Assembly: GCA_902702965.1 (NCBI GenBank) | Contig: CACRXP010000010.1 | Span: 480,173-544,172, forward strand | DNA from: Spirometra erinaceieuropaei | Taxonomy: Eukaryota; Platyhelminthes; Cestoda; Diphyllobothriidea; Diphyllobothriidae | Direction of reading: 5' to 3' | Length of the DNA stretch: 64,000 nt | In this document: positions 50,641 through 60,252 of the stretch, piece after piece | Position numbering within the stretch: the stretch's first letter is position 1 | Layout: each line of letters opens with the position of its first letter | Notes under the pieces: generated by a model | Told to the model about the DNA's origin: nothing | Databases searched by the model: none | What the model saw: the letters and a program-made list of their open reading frames with translations, nothing else | Position numbers and translations under genes: made by a program

Positions 50641-50647
50641 CCCATTA

Positions 50648-50712
50648 CAACTACAGCTACAACAACAACAACAACAACAACAACAACTACTACTACAGTC
50701 GTAGTAGTAGCA
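50648..50712. repeat. ACA/ACT and GTA trinucleotide microsatellite
   Basis: AAC units change to ACT units, then to GTA units across a short inverted centre (ACTACTACTACAGTCGTAGTAG, itself a hairpin). It produces the Cys-rich minus frame at 50341-50739, which is not real protein. Confidence 0.88.
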
Positions 50713-50714
50713 GT

Positions 50715-51950
50715 GGCGCAGTCGTAGACCCGATTTCAAAAAGAAGAGAAGTCCCCAAAAATATTTAAACTGTTTCTTATTATAAACACAAACGACCGCT
50801 TATAGGATTAGCAAAAAATTACAGTATTTGCCGCATGCATTTTTTCATTCATCGATATTTTGCCTGATGATGACAAGTGCAAATGCACTCTGGCCTTGCG
50901 TGTGAGTAAGTTCCACATTATGTTACACGGCCATGAGTACTGCAACCTCATTTTTAGCTAATCTGTCCCATTTGAGAGAGCACTTAATGGTCTCAGTCAT
51001 TCTGTACGGTTTCCAACGCATCCATTCAGTTAGCTAAGCACCTCCCCTCCCCTCGGCAGCCAGTGATGTGTTCGGAATCTCTGCTGGCGCCAATAGGAAA
51101 GATGGAAGCTAGATAAAGAATGTTAATTTTAGGCATTTTGACGGTTAGTACACTGCTGTGCTGCGCGTGTGAGTCAGATAAGGCATCCCGGCATGTAGGA
51201 CATTATTGTTATTATAGTACAAGTAGCTGTATCAGAACAACAGGCGAAAATTAAACGTAACGTTTTGTAAAGGCCGCTGGGTTTAGCGTCGTATGTGACC
51301 ATCCCGCACTCGTAAATATCTTTGGTCAATGCATATCAGGCTCACTTGGTTTTACGTCCAAAAACAGTGATTGAGGGATCATTTTGGCTTAAAATAAAAT
51401 GCAATAGTTGAGATTACTGCGTTTATATCTACTTGAACACTAAGAGGAGAAATTTTCTCTGCTGAAGCCCTTTCATATCGTAAATAGCTGACCTTTTAAC
51501 ACGGCAGGTGTCACTTGAACACAGACGCATTCTCCTCTGCTATTCAAGCCAGTGCCTTTCAGGCTGATTGCATCTAGCACAAACCAGCCAACGACAGGTC
51601 AACTGAACTTACTTTCAGTAAAACGCTTTCGAGCGGTCATCCGATGCGTCAGTATAAAGTTCAACAGGTACTCCAACCACGTACCTGCTAATTCCATGGT
51701 TTCAATATACAATAAAAACAAATCGGTCAAATATAGGACGTATTCTGCTAAAAAGGACACTATGACACCACGTCAAGTACATGTGGATGTCAGTTATCAG
51801 GGACTGTCGTCTGAATAGACTTATCAGTGTAGTGATAGGTGAAGCGAGCGAGAGCTACCAGCGCCCGCTTTCCTCATAAAAACAACCAGAAAGGCTACAT
51901 TTGTGTCACAACTAGGAGATAGTTCGATTTTCCTCTAATTTTACGCGTTA
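50715..51950. other. no gene recognised
   Basis: No supported coding sequence. A CTGATGATGACAAG run at 50862 was examined as a hammerhead and rejected. Confidence 0.5.
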
Positions 51951-51954
51951 CGCA

Positions 51955-52240
51955 CCGACCTTTCGGCCGTCGTTTCTGACGATGTCCACCATGTGTTCTA
52001 CAGCAGGACGGGCGCAGGAATGGTGAGTTGGCTTTAGTGATAGCAGACTTACGCGGACTCTATCATACTCTCTCCTGCCCCCTCCCCCCACCCGCGCCCG
52101 GTGTCGAGACAGAGTCAAGAATACTGAAGGTGGAAGAAGGCACAGGTGGCAGGAACGACATAAACTCGCGCCTAGGCGTGACACCGCACCCCCTAGTCCA
52201 TGCCGGACACTGACCTGGATTTCAAACCACAGGAAAAATA
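51955..52240 (-). repeat. GC-rich dispersed repeat, copy 4 (best preserved)
   Basis: Plus-strand order: TCTGACGATGTCCACCATGT, TTACGCGGACTCTATCATAC, CCCCCACCCGCGCCCGGTGT, CGAGACAGAGTCAAGAATAC, GGTGACACCGCACCCCCTAG, ACTGACCTGGATTTCAAACC. It provides the reference for the family. The reverse complement matches 12345-12615 and 27645-27850. Confidence 0.75.
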
Positions 52241-52724
52241 TGGGGTTGGCAGGAATCCCACTTGATGCCGCCCGAGTCTGCAACTGGACTTGCCACCATA
52301 TCCCCAGTGTTGGCACTTGTTATAGGCACGCATTCCCGATAACATCTGCGACACTCTGATCTAGCCCCCTATGTTGGTTCAGCGCACCTACCGCGTGGTC
52401 TTGTCGTTTGCATAGACGAACCACCGGAAAAACCGTTGCTAAACATAAATAAAAGCAGACAACTGTACTAGTCACATCATACAAGGTTCAGTGGACGAAT
52501 TTGTCGTTAGTTAATATACAGTGCTAGACGGATAGTTTTAAGATCATCGTCTCGCCAACAGTACAAAAATTATAAAAATACAGCGAGGTTGGACTTTAAT
52601 ACCACCTCAAGTGATGGTTGCTTCTAAGCCCTTGAAACGCCAGACAGATAAAAGGAATCAGGCTGAGATCGTATCCTCTGACAACTAGGTCCATCATCTT
52701 TTGGTCATTTGACCGTCCCAAGCG

Positions 52725-52860
52725 ACAACTTCCACCGTTCACAGCGCGGCGTTGGCGCGGCAATTGAGTTAGTTTATAATAAAACTGAGGTTCCCAGCAT
52801 CGACTGCGCTCTCGCCTCCTTCCCCACTCACCTTACTCTGATGGTAAGATGAAGTTAGAA
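52725..52860 (-). repeat. GC-rich dispersed repeat, partial copy 5
   Basis: GAGTTAGTTTATA followed by CATCGACTGCGCTCTCGCCT and CCTTCCCCACTCA matches the reverse complement of the corresponding segment at 12345-12615 (GGAGGAGAAAGCGCGG, TATAAACTAACTC). Only the centre of the unit is present. Confidence 0.5.
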
Positions 52861-52864
52861 TGAT

Positions 52865-53640
52865 TGAAAATGTGTGGGGAAGTGGTCGAAAACGCTAGAC
52901 AGCCCGCCCACGCGTACTACGCATGATCTGGTTCACTCATACCAGGTTAAGCGGCGGACGTGTTTTGAATGGAAGTGGAAGTTTTGTGTTCTTAAATGCG
53001 ACCTTTCGTTCGCCATACCGGCGCGAGCAAGGTGGATGGCGTGTTTGCTGCAAAAGTGACACATACTGTGTGACAGACAGGTGTCGTTTAAAATCGTGTT
53101 GTGAGACACGTTAGTGCGCAACGTAGGGTATGTGCAGGTAGGACGAGGCATTTTAATGGACTATGGTGATTTAATGGAGATTTTCATGGATGAGCATGTG
53201 ACCAAATAGGCCCATGCATGGACCAAATGTTCGTGCACCGTGCGCAAAGGTGAGGCGGGCGTGACAGATGAAAGTCGGTGCTCCTGACACTTGTTCTATG
53301 GTCGCAGTGCGCTGTATGTGTAGCTGCAAACATATTATGCCCCGGACCTTAATAAATGTATGCCCCGGGCTGTGCCATGATTCAGCAAACAGTGGCCCTC
53401 GCAGCTTGGTGTGCATTGGTAAGTCTATGGCGTCCGGTTCCCTGCGGGTAGATGCGTTTGCGCTCACGCTGGGTATACAGGTTGTGCGCATGTTTGGCCT
53501 TAATAACCCGTTGTTGTTTAAAATCCTGGTAAAGCAGTTGTTGTTGACTAGGGGGTTTGATAGTACGCCTAGGTGCAAGTCCCGTCGTGCCAACCACCTG
53601 TGTTCTGCCAATGAAAGCGATGAGACGAGTCTCAGAAAGA
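52865..53640. other. no gene recognised
   Basis: Open frames on both strands (up to 146 codons at 53171-53611, minus) lack motifs. The frame at 53382-53756 (minus) begins inside the adjacent PLE end, so part of it is a hammerhead translated. Confidence 0.5.
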
Positions 53641-53689
53641 AGGCTTGAAGAAGGAGACACGATCGCTGAGAAAAGAGCTTTATTAGCCT

Positions 53690-53723
53690 GACGTTTCGAA
53701 TTCCTGTTCGAACCCATCATCAG
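53690..53723 (-). ncRNA. hammerhead ribozyme motif with intact core
   Basis: Minus strand: CUGAUGA (53717-53723), helix II GGGUUC/GAAUUC (53710-53715 with 53698-53703), loop GAACAG, GAAA (53694-53697), then CGUC (53690-53693) and AGGCUAAUAAAGC. Helix I is short (GUCU facing AGGC). All conserved core bases are present, making it the best preserved hammerhead in the window. Helix III is essentially absent in a monomer, but ACGU is self-complementary and could form helix III between two molecules. Confidence 0.9.
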
Positions 53724-53746
53724 AGACAACAGCAGATACATGTGAT

Positions 53747-54423
53747 TCATGCACAAGGGGTTGCAATATTTATAGGATAATTACTCCGCCTAGCCGAAGT
53801 CTCAGCACGGAGTGTGGAAGGGGGAAGTTCATTGCACTTGCTAATGGACGGGGGGCCGGTAAACCATGAGTTAAGTAGCTCGCGGCTCACACGGTTGTCA
53901 CCTCTTGCGAGAATTTTGGCCTCGTCGAATTTTGAATGTGTGGCCGGACCTCGTCGAATGCGCCTCGGCTTGAGAGTTGGTGTCATTTCTCCGCACCGCT
54001 GCAGCGTGTTCGGCCATGATCGTTCGGAGCTGTCTTCTGGTTTTTCCGACGTAGTTGCTTTGTCCGCAACTGCACCAGATCCGATAAACGACTCTAGACA
54101 TTTCTAGCCGTGGCAGTGGTTCTTTCGGTTTCATGACCAGACGCCTGATGGTTGCCTCCGGTCTGTGTGCCACTCCAACCCCAAGTGGTGCGAGAAGGCG
54201 GCCGACAGCGTCCGAAACGTTCTTGACAAACGGAAGCGCACGCCAAGATTTGGTGTCCGTGCGGTTAGGTCTGTCGTCCCTTTCGCGTATGCACCGGTTG
54301 ACGAAGTTGCGCGGGTAGCCATTGGCTTTGAATACCCGTTGGAGGTATTGTAGTTAAGCAATCTTGTCTTCCGGCTCACTGCAGTGCGCTTCGACACGTC
54401 GATAGAGAGTCCTTACACAACGC
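53747..54423 (-). pseudogene. PLE linker and GIY-YIG endonuclease (left half of the nest)
   Basis: Minus strand in order: RCVRTLYRRVEAHCSEPEDK (from 54423), an in-frame stop, LQYLQRVFKANGYPRNFVNR, then RALPFVKNVSDAVGRLLAPL and HRPEATIRRLVMKPK. The nuclease follows: VVYRIWCSCGQSNYVGKTRR (about 54095-54036), QLRTIMAEHAAAVRR, and AHSTRSGHTF. GIY reads YRI and YIG reads YVG. The usual catalytic Arg in the R.MAEH segment is Ile here. After a frameshift the C-terminus continues as KILARGDNRVSRELLNSWFT and SISKCNELPP (53747-53986 frame). RT is missing: the copy begins just downstream of the RT domain. Not functional. Confidence 0.9.
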
Positions 54424-54439
54424 AGCTCATTCGACGAGA

Positions 54440-54708
54440 TCTGGCCACACATTCAAATTCGACGAGGCCGAAGTTCTCGCAAGAGGTGACAACCGCGTGA
54501 GCCGGGAGCTACTTAACTCATGGTTTACTGGCCCCCAGTCCATTAACAAGTGCAATGAACTTCCCCTTCCACACTCCGTGCTGAGACTTCGCCTAGGCGA
54601 AGTAATTAGCCACGCGGGGAGCGCACAGGTGAACACTCTTCACAACACCATGGTCGGTGCGTCAGATGATCGAGCAATCATCACAAAAAACATCCAACGC
54701 AAGTGATG
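54440..54708 (+). pseudogene. PLE GIY-YIG C-terminus (right half of the nest)
   Basis: Plus strand: FDEAEVLARGDNRVSRELL, NSWFTGPQSINKCNELPLPH, SVLRLRLGEVISHAGSAQVN, ending KNIQRK and TGA near 54706. It is collinear with the left half but has fewer frame breaks and a complete C-terminal end. About 175 nt separate the stop from the hammerhead. It is truncated upstream, so it carries no nuclease catalytic box. Confidence 0.85.
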
Positions 54709-54883
54709 AGATTGCAGCAATTAACGACGCCAATGTCGGCCATCAAACAGTCAATACTCCAAGTGCGACGATCTCGGATGAAGGGGGGGGGGCCGTGAAT
54801 GTTCATAGGTATACGGTAGCATGACGACTGCTTATAAATACTGCAGCCCCTTGTGCATAAATCACCCGTATTTGCTGTTGTCT

Positions 54884-54917
54884 CCGATGATGGGTTCGAG
54901 CAGGAATCCGAAACGTC
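54884..54917 (+). ncRNA. hammerhead ribozyme motif, one core change
   Basis: The core is CCGAUGA (54884-54890; U4 to C), helix II GGGUUC/GAAUCC (54892-54897 with 54904-54909), loop GAGCAG, GAAA intact (54910-54913), C and GUC (54915-54917), then AGGCUAAUAAAGC. Helix I GUCU/AGGC. The helix II change from GAAUUC to GAAUCC keeps pairing (G-U becomes G-C). Confidence 0.86.
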
Positions 54918-54984
54918 AGGCTAATAAAGCTTTTGTCCCAGCGATCGTGCCTCCTTCAACACCTGTGCTCTCTCTACCTCCAGG

Positions 54985-55095
54985 TCTTCTTGACTATGTC
55001 ATGACAGTGGGCCCGTGTAAGTCACCGCGCCCGCTTCACCTTGCTGTGGAGCACACGGTGGACAACATCGGCATCGACGGTCAAACTGCATACTG
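54985..55095 (+). repeat. GC-rich dispersed repeat, partial copy 6
   Basis: CACCTTGCTGTGGAGCACAC, then GGTGGACAACATCGGCATCG, matches the end of the unit at 12345-12615 (CTTGCTGTGGAGCACACGG). It lies directly after the PLE nest. Confidence 0.6.
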
Positions 55096-55249
55096 TCCTC
55101 TTGAAGGCGGTGGTATTCCGAATGTACGGTTGTTAAATACTTGTTTTGAGAAACATAAGTAATTATCGCAAATGAAGGGTTAATGTACGCGCACAAGATT
55201 GTTATTGAAAATAACACTAATGCACGATCACTGAAACAGCAGGTTTAGT

Positions 55250-55277
55250 AGAAATCGTTCAAGATTTCATCATCAGA
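55250..55277 (-). ncRNA. broken hammerhead motif in the left arm
   Basis: Minus strand: CUGAUGA intact (55270-55276), helix II GAAAUC/GAUUUC (55263-55268 with 55251-55256), loop UUGAAC. The GAAA segment and cleavage site are missing and the sequence passes straight into UACUAAACC, the usual tail. A deletion of about a dozen bases explains this. Confidence 0.6.
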
Positions 55278-55439
55278 TTCTGGGTAAGTACAACAACGAG
55301 TAAACATTTTTATAGTCAAACACTGGGGGAGCAAGAGAAGGAGTGGGAAGGGTAGTGTCCGTGACTGTGTCGGGCTTGCCTCGCCTGGCTCTCAGCGGTC
55401 TCGCTACCCTACATAAAGAATGTGCTCCCGAAAACAGAA

Positions 55440-56022
55440 CGCATTGCCCATCGTACGGCAGGTACCATACACACCAGGCTCGTGCAGATAAAGAACCGAC
55501 TTGACGCAGATGAACAGCCGGGCGTACTTTACCGAATTCCGTGCCAGGACTGTCCTTGCCATTATGCAGGCCAAACTTGTCGATGCCCTGGCTCTCTCCT
55601 ACCGGAACACAAACGGGCCGCTCGGAGAGGCTGCTCACTGTTTTCAAGTCGCTACTCATACGCTAGAGGAATAGCTCAAGTTCGACTTTGAGCACATACG
55701 ACAGCTGGCGTGAGCAGGCAACAAGACGGGGCGAGGACTGTTGGAGGCGTGGGCGTCAGAAATTAACTCCATCAACATACACATCGATTTACCCCCGTAT
55801 CATCACGCGCTACGCCCACGCAGCCAGGTGAAGCGGCCAATTTCTCCGCCAAAGACGCTCGCCATCACCAAGACGAGAGACTACTGTAAGCCGGACGGCG
55901 CAAGCCCGACACAGTCACGAACACTACCTCTCCTCCTCCCTTCCACGAAAATGTTTACTTTTTGTTGCATCTACACAGTCTCCAATGACAGACGCCTTTA
56001 TGCGTTTGAAAGATCAGAATAA
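55440..56022 (+). pseudogene. GIY-YIG endonuclease of the 55.2-56.0 kb PLE
   Basis: IKNRLDADEQPGVLYRIPCQ, then DCPCHYAGQTCR, is a PLE nuclease start with LYRI (GIY), a CxxC-type pair, and YAG (YIG). RR..TEHKRAARRG is partly garbled by frame changes near 55590 and 55640. The tail ATHTLEE / FDFEHIRQLA is in another frame. The C-terminus from 55741 reads LEAWASEINSINIHIDLPPY, ALRPRSQVKRPISPPKT. It stays open through the right-hand hammerhead, ending with TVSNDRRLYAFERSE and TAA. RT is absent. Decayed, but its C-terminal third is intact in one frame. Confidence 0.85.
55982..56015 (+). ncRNA. hammerhead ribozyme motif, third helix II sequence
   Basis: The core is CCAAUGA (two changes, 55982-55988), helix II AGACGC/GCGUUU (55990-55995 with 56002-56007, six pairs with one G-U), loop CUUUAU. 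GAAA is intact (56008-56011), then GAUC (56012-56015), AG and AAUAAUGA. Helix II differs completely from the other subfamilies yet still pairs. Confidence 0.75.
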
Positions 56023-56049
56023 TGAACTAACCGTTTCATTCACCGCTTC

Positions 56050-56460
56050 CTTGTCTTCTTTTCAGTAAGTAATGATATTTTTTCTTTAAAAGAACCCACT
56101 CTGCATACCTCATTTTTAAATGCCACTCACTGAAAGTCCTAAAAGACGACTGATGAATGAATTCTATAAGTTATATTAAGACGATTACTAGTGATGTTCC
56201 TCTGTGCAAATCGCGGACATTGCGATAAAGTTGCCCAGAAGGGCTGCTAACCTCTGTTTGTAGCAACTAGCAAATACTGTCATTGTGATAGATGCTGGAT
56301 GAAACATGCCATTGTGAATGGATACGAGAAATGGCAAGAACATTGACGTCGTAAATGACATTCCTGATTTACTTGCTTTCCTTCACCTAGCATACACTAA
56401 AGCCAAGTTCGAACTGGAGTCTGAGCCAGCCGTTATATATCATTGATCTTAAGACCTACG
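56050..56460. other. no gene recognised
   Basis: A short unannotated spacer between a PLE and a fold-back element. Confidence 0.5.
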
Positions 56461-56468
56461 GTGAGTGA

Positions 56469-57440
56469 CCGATCTCATGAAATGTTGGCTGAAATTCTGA
56501 AATACGTTTCCGATTAGGAAAGATTCCTTGGTCGCGGTTGTAATACTGATCATCCTACGTCATAATCTTATATAATATCAGACTTGGCAGGATGTAAGCT
56601 TTTAAATGCGCTGCTTTGCAATCTCCTGTATAAACCACGCTCGGTAAAAATTGACTACCTAAGTAGCATGCGTTTTTCTCATTGATTTTCGATCACCTTG
56701 CAAATTCATGTATATCTTATAAAAACTATAAGCATAAATATGCTTTACTTCAGTCAATTAATAGAGAATCATGTTTTATTTATATTTTATACTCAAGGAA
56801 GGAGTATAATTTGGTTTTGAAACAGTTTTCAAATTGCCGAATAATTTGGAGCCTGACCATTCGTTGCATTAGCACTTAGTGATTACATTCTACGAGGTGC
56901 ATGCGTTCCGCTTAAAGAAATTCCATATCTTCTATGCCATTAAAAAGACATCATACAGGGTCCATAAAATTTTGCAATGGATGCGGATCATGTTGTACAT
57001 TTCATGAGGAGCTGTGGTAAACGGCCAGGTACGATGCTATGTGAATGGATATTTCGCGGTCTTAGAAAGTCTCATAATTAGAAACTTTTTTAAAACCTAA
57101 TTGTACTCCCTCCTTGAGTATAAAATATAAAAAGACATGATTCTCTATAAATTGACTGAAAGAATGCATATTTTTGTTTATGGTTTCTGTAAGATATATT
57201 TGAATTTGGAAGACCATCGAAAATCAAGGGGAAAAATGCCTGCTAGATAAGTAGTAATTTTTTACCAAGTACAGTTTCTACAGGAGATTGAAAAGCAGTG
57301 TATTCAAAAGCTGACATCCTGCCGAGTCCGAAATATTACTGAATTTTACCGAATGATAATCAGTATTACAACTCCACCTAAGTAATCCTTCTAACCGAAA
57401 AAGCATTTCAGAATTTCAGCGTAAATTTCATAAGATCGGT
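56469..57440. mobile_element. fold-back (long-TIR) element, copy 3
   Basis: The left arm (56469-56840) and right arm (about 57070-57440) are inverted copies over about 370 nt. The left reads CCGATCTCATGAAAT, GTTGTAATACTGATCATC, GGCAGGATGTAAGCTTTTAA, TCAATTAATAGAGAATCATG, TTTTATACTCAAGGAAGGAG; the right is CTCCCTCCTTGAGTATAAAA ... ATTTCATAAGATCGG. The centre of about 230 nt matches the 45.6 kb copy. No open frame suggests a transposase. It is the clearest copy of the family. Confidence 0.88.
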
Positions 57441-57444
57441 GGAA

Positions 57445-60250
57445 ATCGACACGTTGGCTTATGCTGGCAAATAAGTCAAAAATTGCTGTTTCATTCTTTC
57501 TCATCTGTTTTGTTAATCCCATCCTTTGACGAATATGATTGTTTATAAATGCTCTTTGTCTTTAATTAGTGAAAACAGTAAAGCCGTAATTAAGCTATTC
57601 ATTCATTGCTTGTACTTGACAGTATTGTTCGGGCAAGTCTGATTAATGACTGCCTTTTACTAATAATGCAGAATTAATGCACAAGAAAAACATGCCTAAT
57701 ATATACCGGTATCTCTCTTTTACCCCAATGCAGCACACAGGTGCGAAGAATGACCATTAGTTCCACCTGAATTTGCTTGTTTTCATTGGTTGCATAGGCG
57801 TAATATTACCTGGCAAAAAAGAAAATAAACGCTCTTCATTCATTTAACTATCTTTACCGACAATTGTATTTATTTTGCAATTTATGAAGAAAGACAGAGG
57901 ATTATTTCCTTTAAAGGTATTTAATAACTAGTAGGAATTTGGGAGGAGGATTATGATATCTGATATATGTGCCACCATTTTATGCCTCAAACTTTGTCTT
58001 CCAGCACAGGACTTATAAGTCAATATGTACAGAAATCAAAACGCAACTCAAACAGTACGACAGATTGATCGAAGCAAATGAAGTGGTTCACAGTCACCCC
58101 ACTGGAAGGAGTCTGGTTTTTTGCAGTGAAAACAACTTGTGGCATGTTTGTTCAATTTTATTCTCTCCCGAAATTCACCGAGTTCTAATTGCAAGGAGAC
58201 GACAAGACGCCCAGAGATGAACACGAACGCAGTGGTTGGCAAGACAAGACAACCCATTTATGCTTGTGACGCATGATCCGTTTGCGAAATTTTATTGATG
58301 GAAATCGATGTTACTGAAGTTATTGGCGTCATAAAATCCCACTGATCCTCATTACGATGACAGGTCGGTTTAGTCCATCATCTGGCAGTCTTTTCAGCGT
58401 GTAATGATAATTTCGAACGCATCGGATTTACGGTAGTGAGGATTGGGTCGTAGTGCCACAACGCAAGGTACCACGTTGTCGGTCTCACTTTTCCATGCCA
58501 GAGTGGCAGTTCTGACTTTTTCGGTTGACTCGTACTGAAATTAGAAACAATTGTTTCCACGGCGTGAGCTCCCACGTAAAACGTATCGCAGGAAATTATG
58601 GTGGTCGCCTAGGACATAACCAGACACAGACCTGCTCCAAAAATCATGCCCAAAGGACGACGCAGCGTCATTGTGGTCTGATACAACAAGAGTGAATCCA
58701 TAGTGGGTGGGCGATTTTTTGAGTTTTAATTGACAAGTGGCTGGAAATTCGATCAACAGAGGTTTATCATGTCATCAAGGTTGAAATCACTTGTGCTTGT
58801 ATGTAATGCTAGTCAACACTGGACTTCTCTGTAAGGCAGGCTTTTTAGCCAAGAGCGCACTTACAGACTTACGCAAATGACCCGCAGGTTTTCATATCCA
58901 TTGTACTCGAGTGTTTCATGCGGAAAATTTTAATGTCAACCTGCGGGACTTTGGAGCATTTTGCGACCGCTTTCCAAGTCAAGGTCGTAATTTTGTCTTC
59001 GCGTTAATTAACGGTGAAGTTTATTTGAGTAAAAAATAATACCATGCGAGTAAAGTAGGGCTGGAGTAAAACAGCTTTCAGTTATTCGCCTTTTCCTCCA
59101 CATGAAGCCCACCACAAGGACACTGTGATGCAGGTGGATTAACTGTTAAAAAGAAGAATTTCAGGGCTGCTCTAAGATGAACAATTTTAGGGAAGGTTTT
59201 ATTGGGGGTGATGAGCCGATTCTTAAATATAACGCAAAGCTGTCGCAGGTACATGGGCATATGAAACAAAAATTGTTTTATAAATAAACACAACAGAACT
59301 TTGTGGGTGCGGTTATTACCTGTTACTTAAGTAAGTAACACATATTAGCGTGCGAGAATCCGCGTGTTAAAAAATTTCAATTTTAAAAATGCAGACGTTA
59401 TGAAATTGCGGTCCGCATCACTGAAAGCACATGCGCCGGTTAAGATAAATTTGAGTCCTAAGAAAGCTCTAAACGAGTATAGTGTCTTGCGTCCGCTATA
59501 TACCGGCATATTGAAATAACAATGACATAATGAATTGGATGCTTAATAATTCGTATAAAAAAATAACACGGACCATCTTCTCACGCCCATGTTTAAGTAG
59601 TCATTTTAGTCAATCTCAAAGTCGTTCCTTAAGGTTTCCGTACCATAGTTAATCGGCTAACGTGGTGAAACGCCAATTGCATTATTTTCGTGAAAAAGTT
59701 GCTTAAGAATGTGCGGACAGCCCCGTTTATTGAACTCTTGATCTGATTGGAATATTACTGAGTGCATTAGATGTAGGCTTCGCATAACATTATACTTCGT
59801 TTGGGGTTTTAATGGAAGACTCATTTTTATATTTCCTAAAAATCAACTTACGAACTTCAAACGCTTTCAAGAATAGTTTACAAAATAAAGAAAACAGGCA
59901 AGAGAGAAGGCAGTGCGGGAGGAGTTGAGAAGAGTTAAAGTTATTTCATCCCCGCATTTAAGTTAAACGCATATTTACTGAGCGCAACATTAATTTAACT
60001 GGAAAACCGACTTTCCTGTATGTGAAACATGGTCAAATATTGCATATTTACCCACAGAGACTATAATGCGCCACATTAGGGTAAGGTGGGCTCCAACGTT
60101 AATAAAACTAAGGACGCTCGTCCTGGTCCTTCCTCGAGCCAAGAACAGGACTCTCAGGTGTCTTTGCATGATATTTACGAACTGGGTTTTCAAATCGGCA
60201 ATGAATTCAATTTATACGGATGGATGCGAATATGCAATTCCCAGGTTCTT
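57445..60250. other. no gene recognised
   Basis: Adjacent minus frames at 58378-58575 and 58541-58756 look compositionally coherent but carry no motif I recognise. No repeat was matched. Frames at 60066-60289 (plus) run into the next PLE hairpin. Confidence 0.45.
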
Positions 60251-60252
60251 GT

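Larger units (their letters stand above)
53646..54970. mobile_element. head-to-head PLE nest bounded by outward-facing hammerheads
   Basis: Two 5'-truncated PLE 3' halves meet near 54424 in inverted orientation. The outer ends are GAAGGAGACACGATCGCTGA (left) and CAGCGATCGTGCCTCCTTC (right). Arms 53745-53960 and 54435-54620 are inverted copies, about nine in ten bases alike by eye. The right arm carries about 190 nt (about 54625-54830) that the left arm lacks. Single-base insertions in the left arm (an extra G in a G-run, an extra T in a T-run) break its reading frame, so the right copy preserves the C-terminus better. This fits the PLE habit of carrying an inverted partial copy at the 5' side. 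Confidence 0.85.
55238..56045 (+). mobile_element. PLE copy with inverted arms of about 150 nt
   Basis: The left arm (55238-55395), read on the minus strand (CCCGACACAGTCACGGACAC, AAAAATGTTTACTCGTTGTTG, ATCTGATGATGAAATC), matches the right arm (about 55893-56040) read on the plus strand (CCCGACACAGTCACGAACAC, AAAATGTTTACTTTTTGTTG, GTCTCCAATGACAG). The arms carry hammerhead sequences pointing outward. The interior (55400-55890) holds a plus-strand GIY-YIG remnant. It has the same architecture as the 53.6 kb nest but with a shorter inverted part and a different subfamily. Confidence 0.83.

Noticed and set aside
50341..50739. Cys-rich frame that could suggest a secreted peptide or metal-binding protein
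   Set aside because: The Cys run is the trinucleotide microsatellite at 50648-50712.
50862..50895. CTGATGATG followed by a GTGC-AAAT-GCAC hairpin, hammerhead-like
   Set aside because: No GAAA after the hairpin and no tail; helix II would be separated from the core by extra bases.
54821..55162. 113-codon plus frame across the hammerhead at 54.9 kb
   Set aside because: The first half is the hammerhead and tail translated, the second half is the GC-rich repeat. The reading frame has no independent support.
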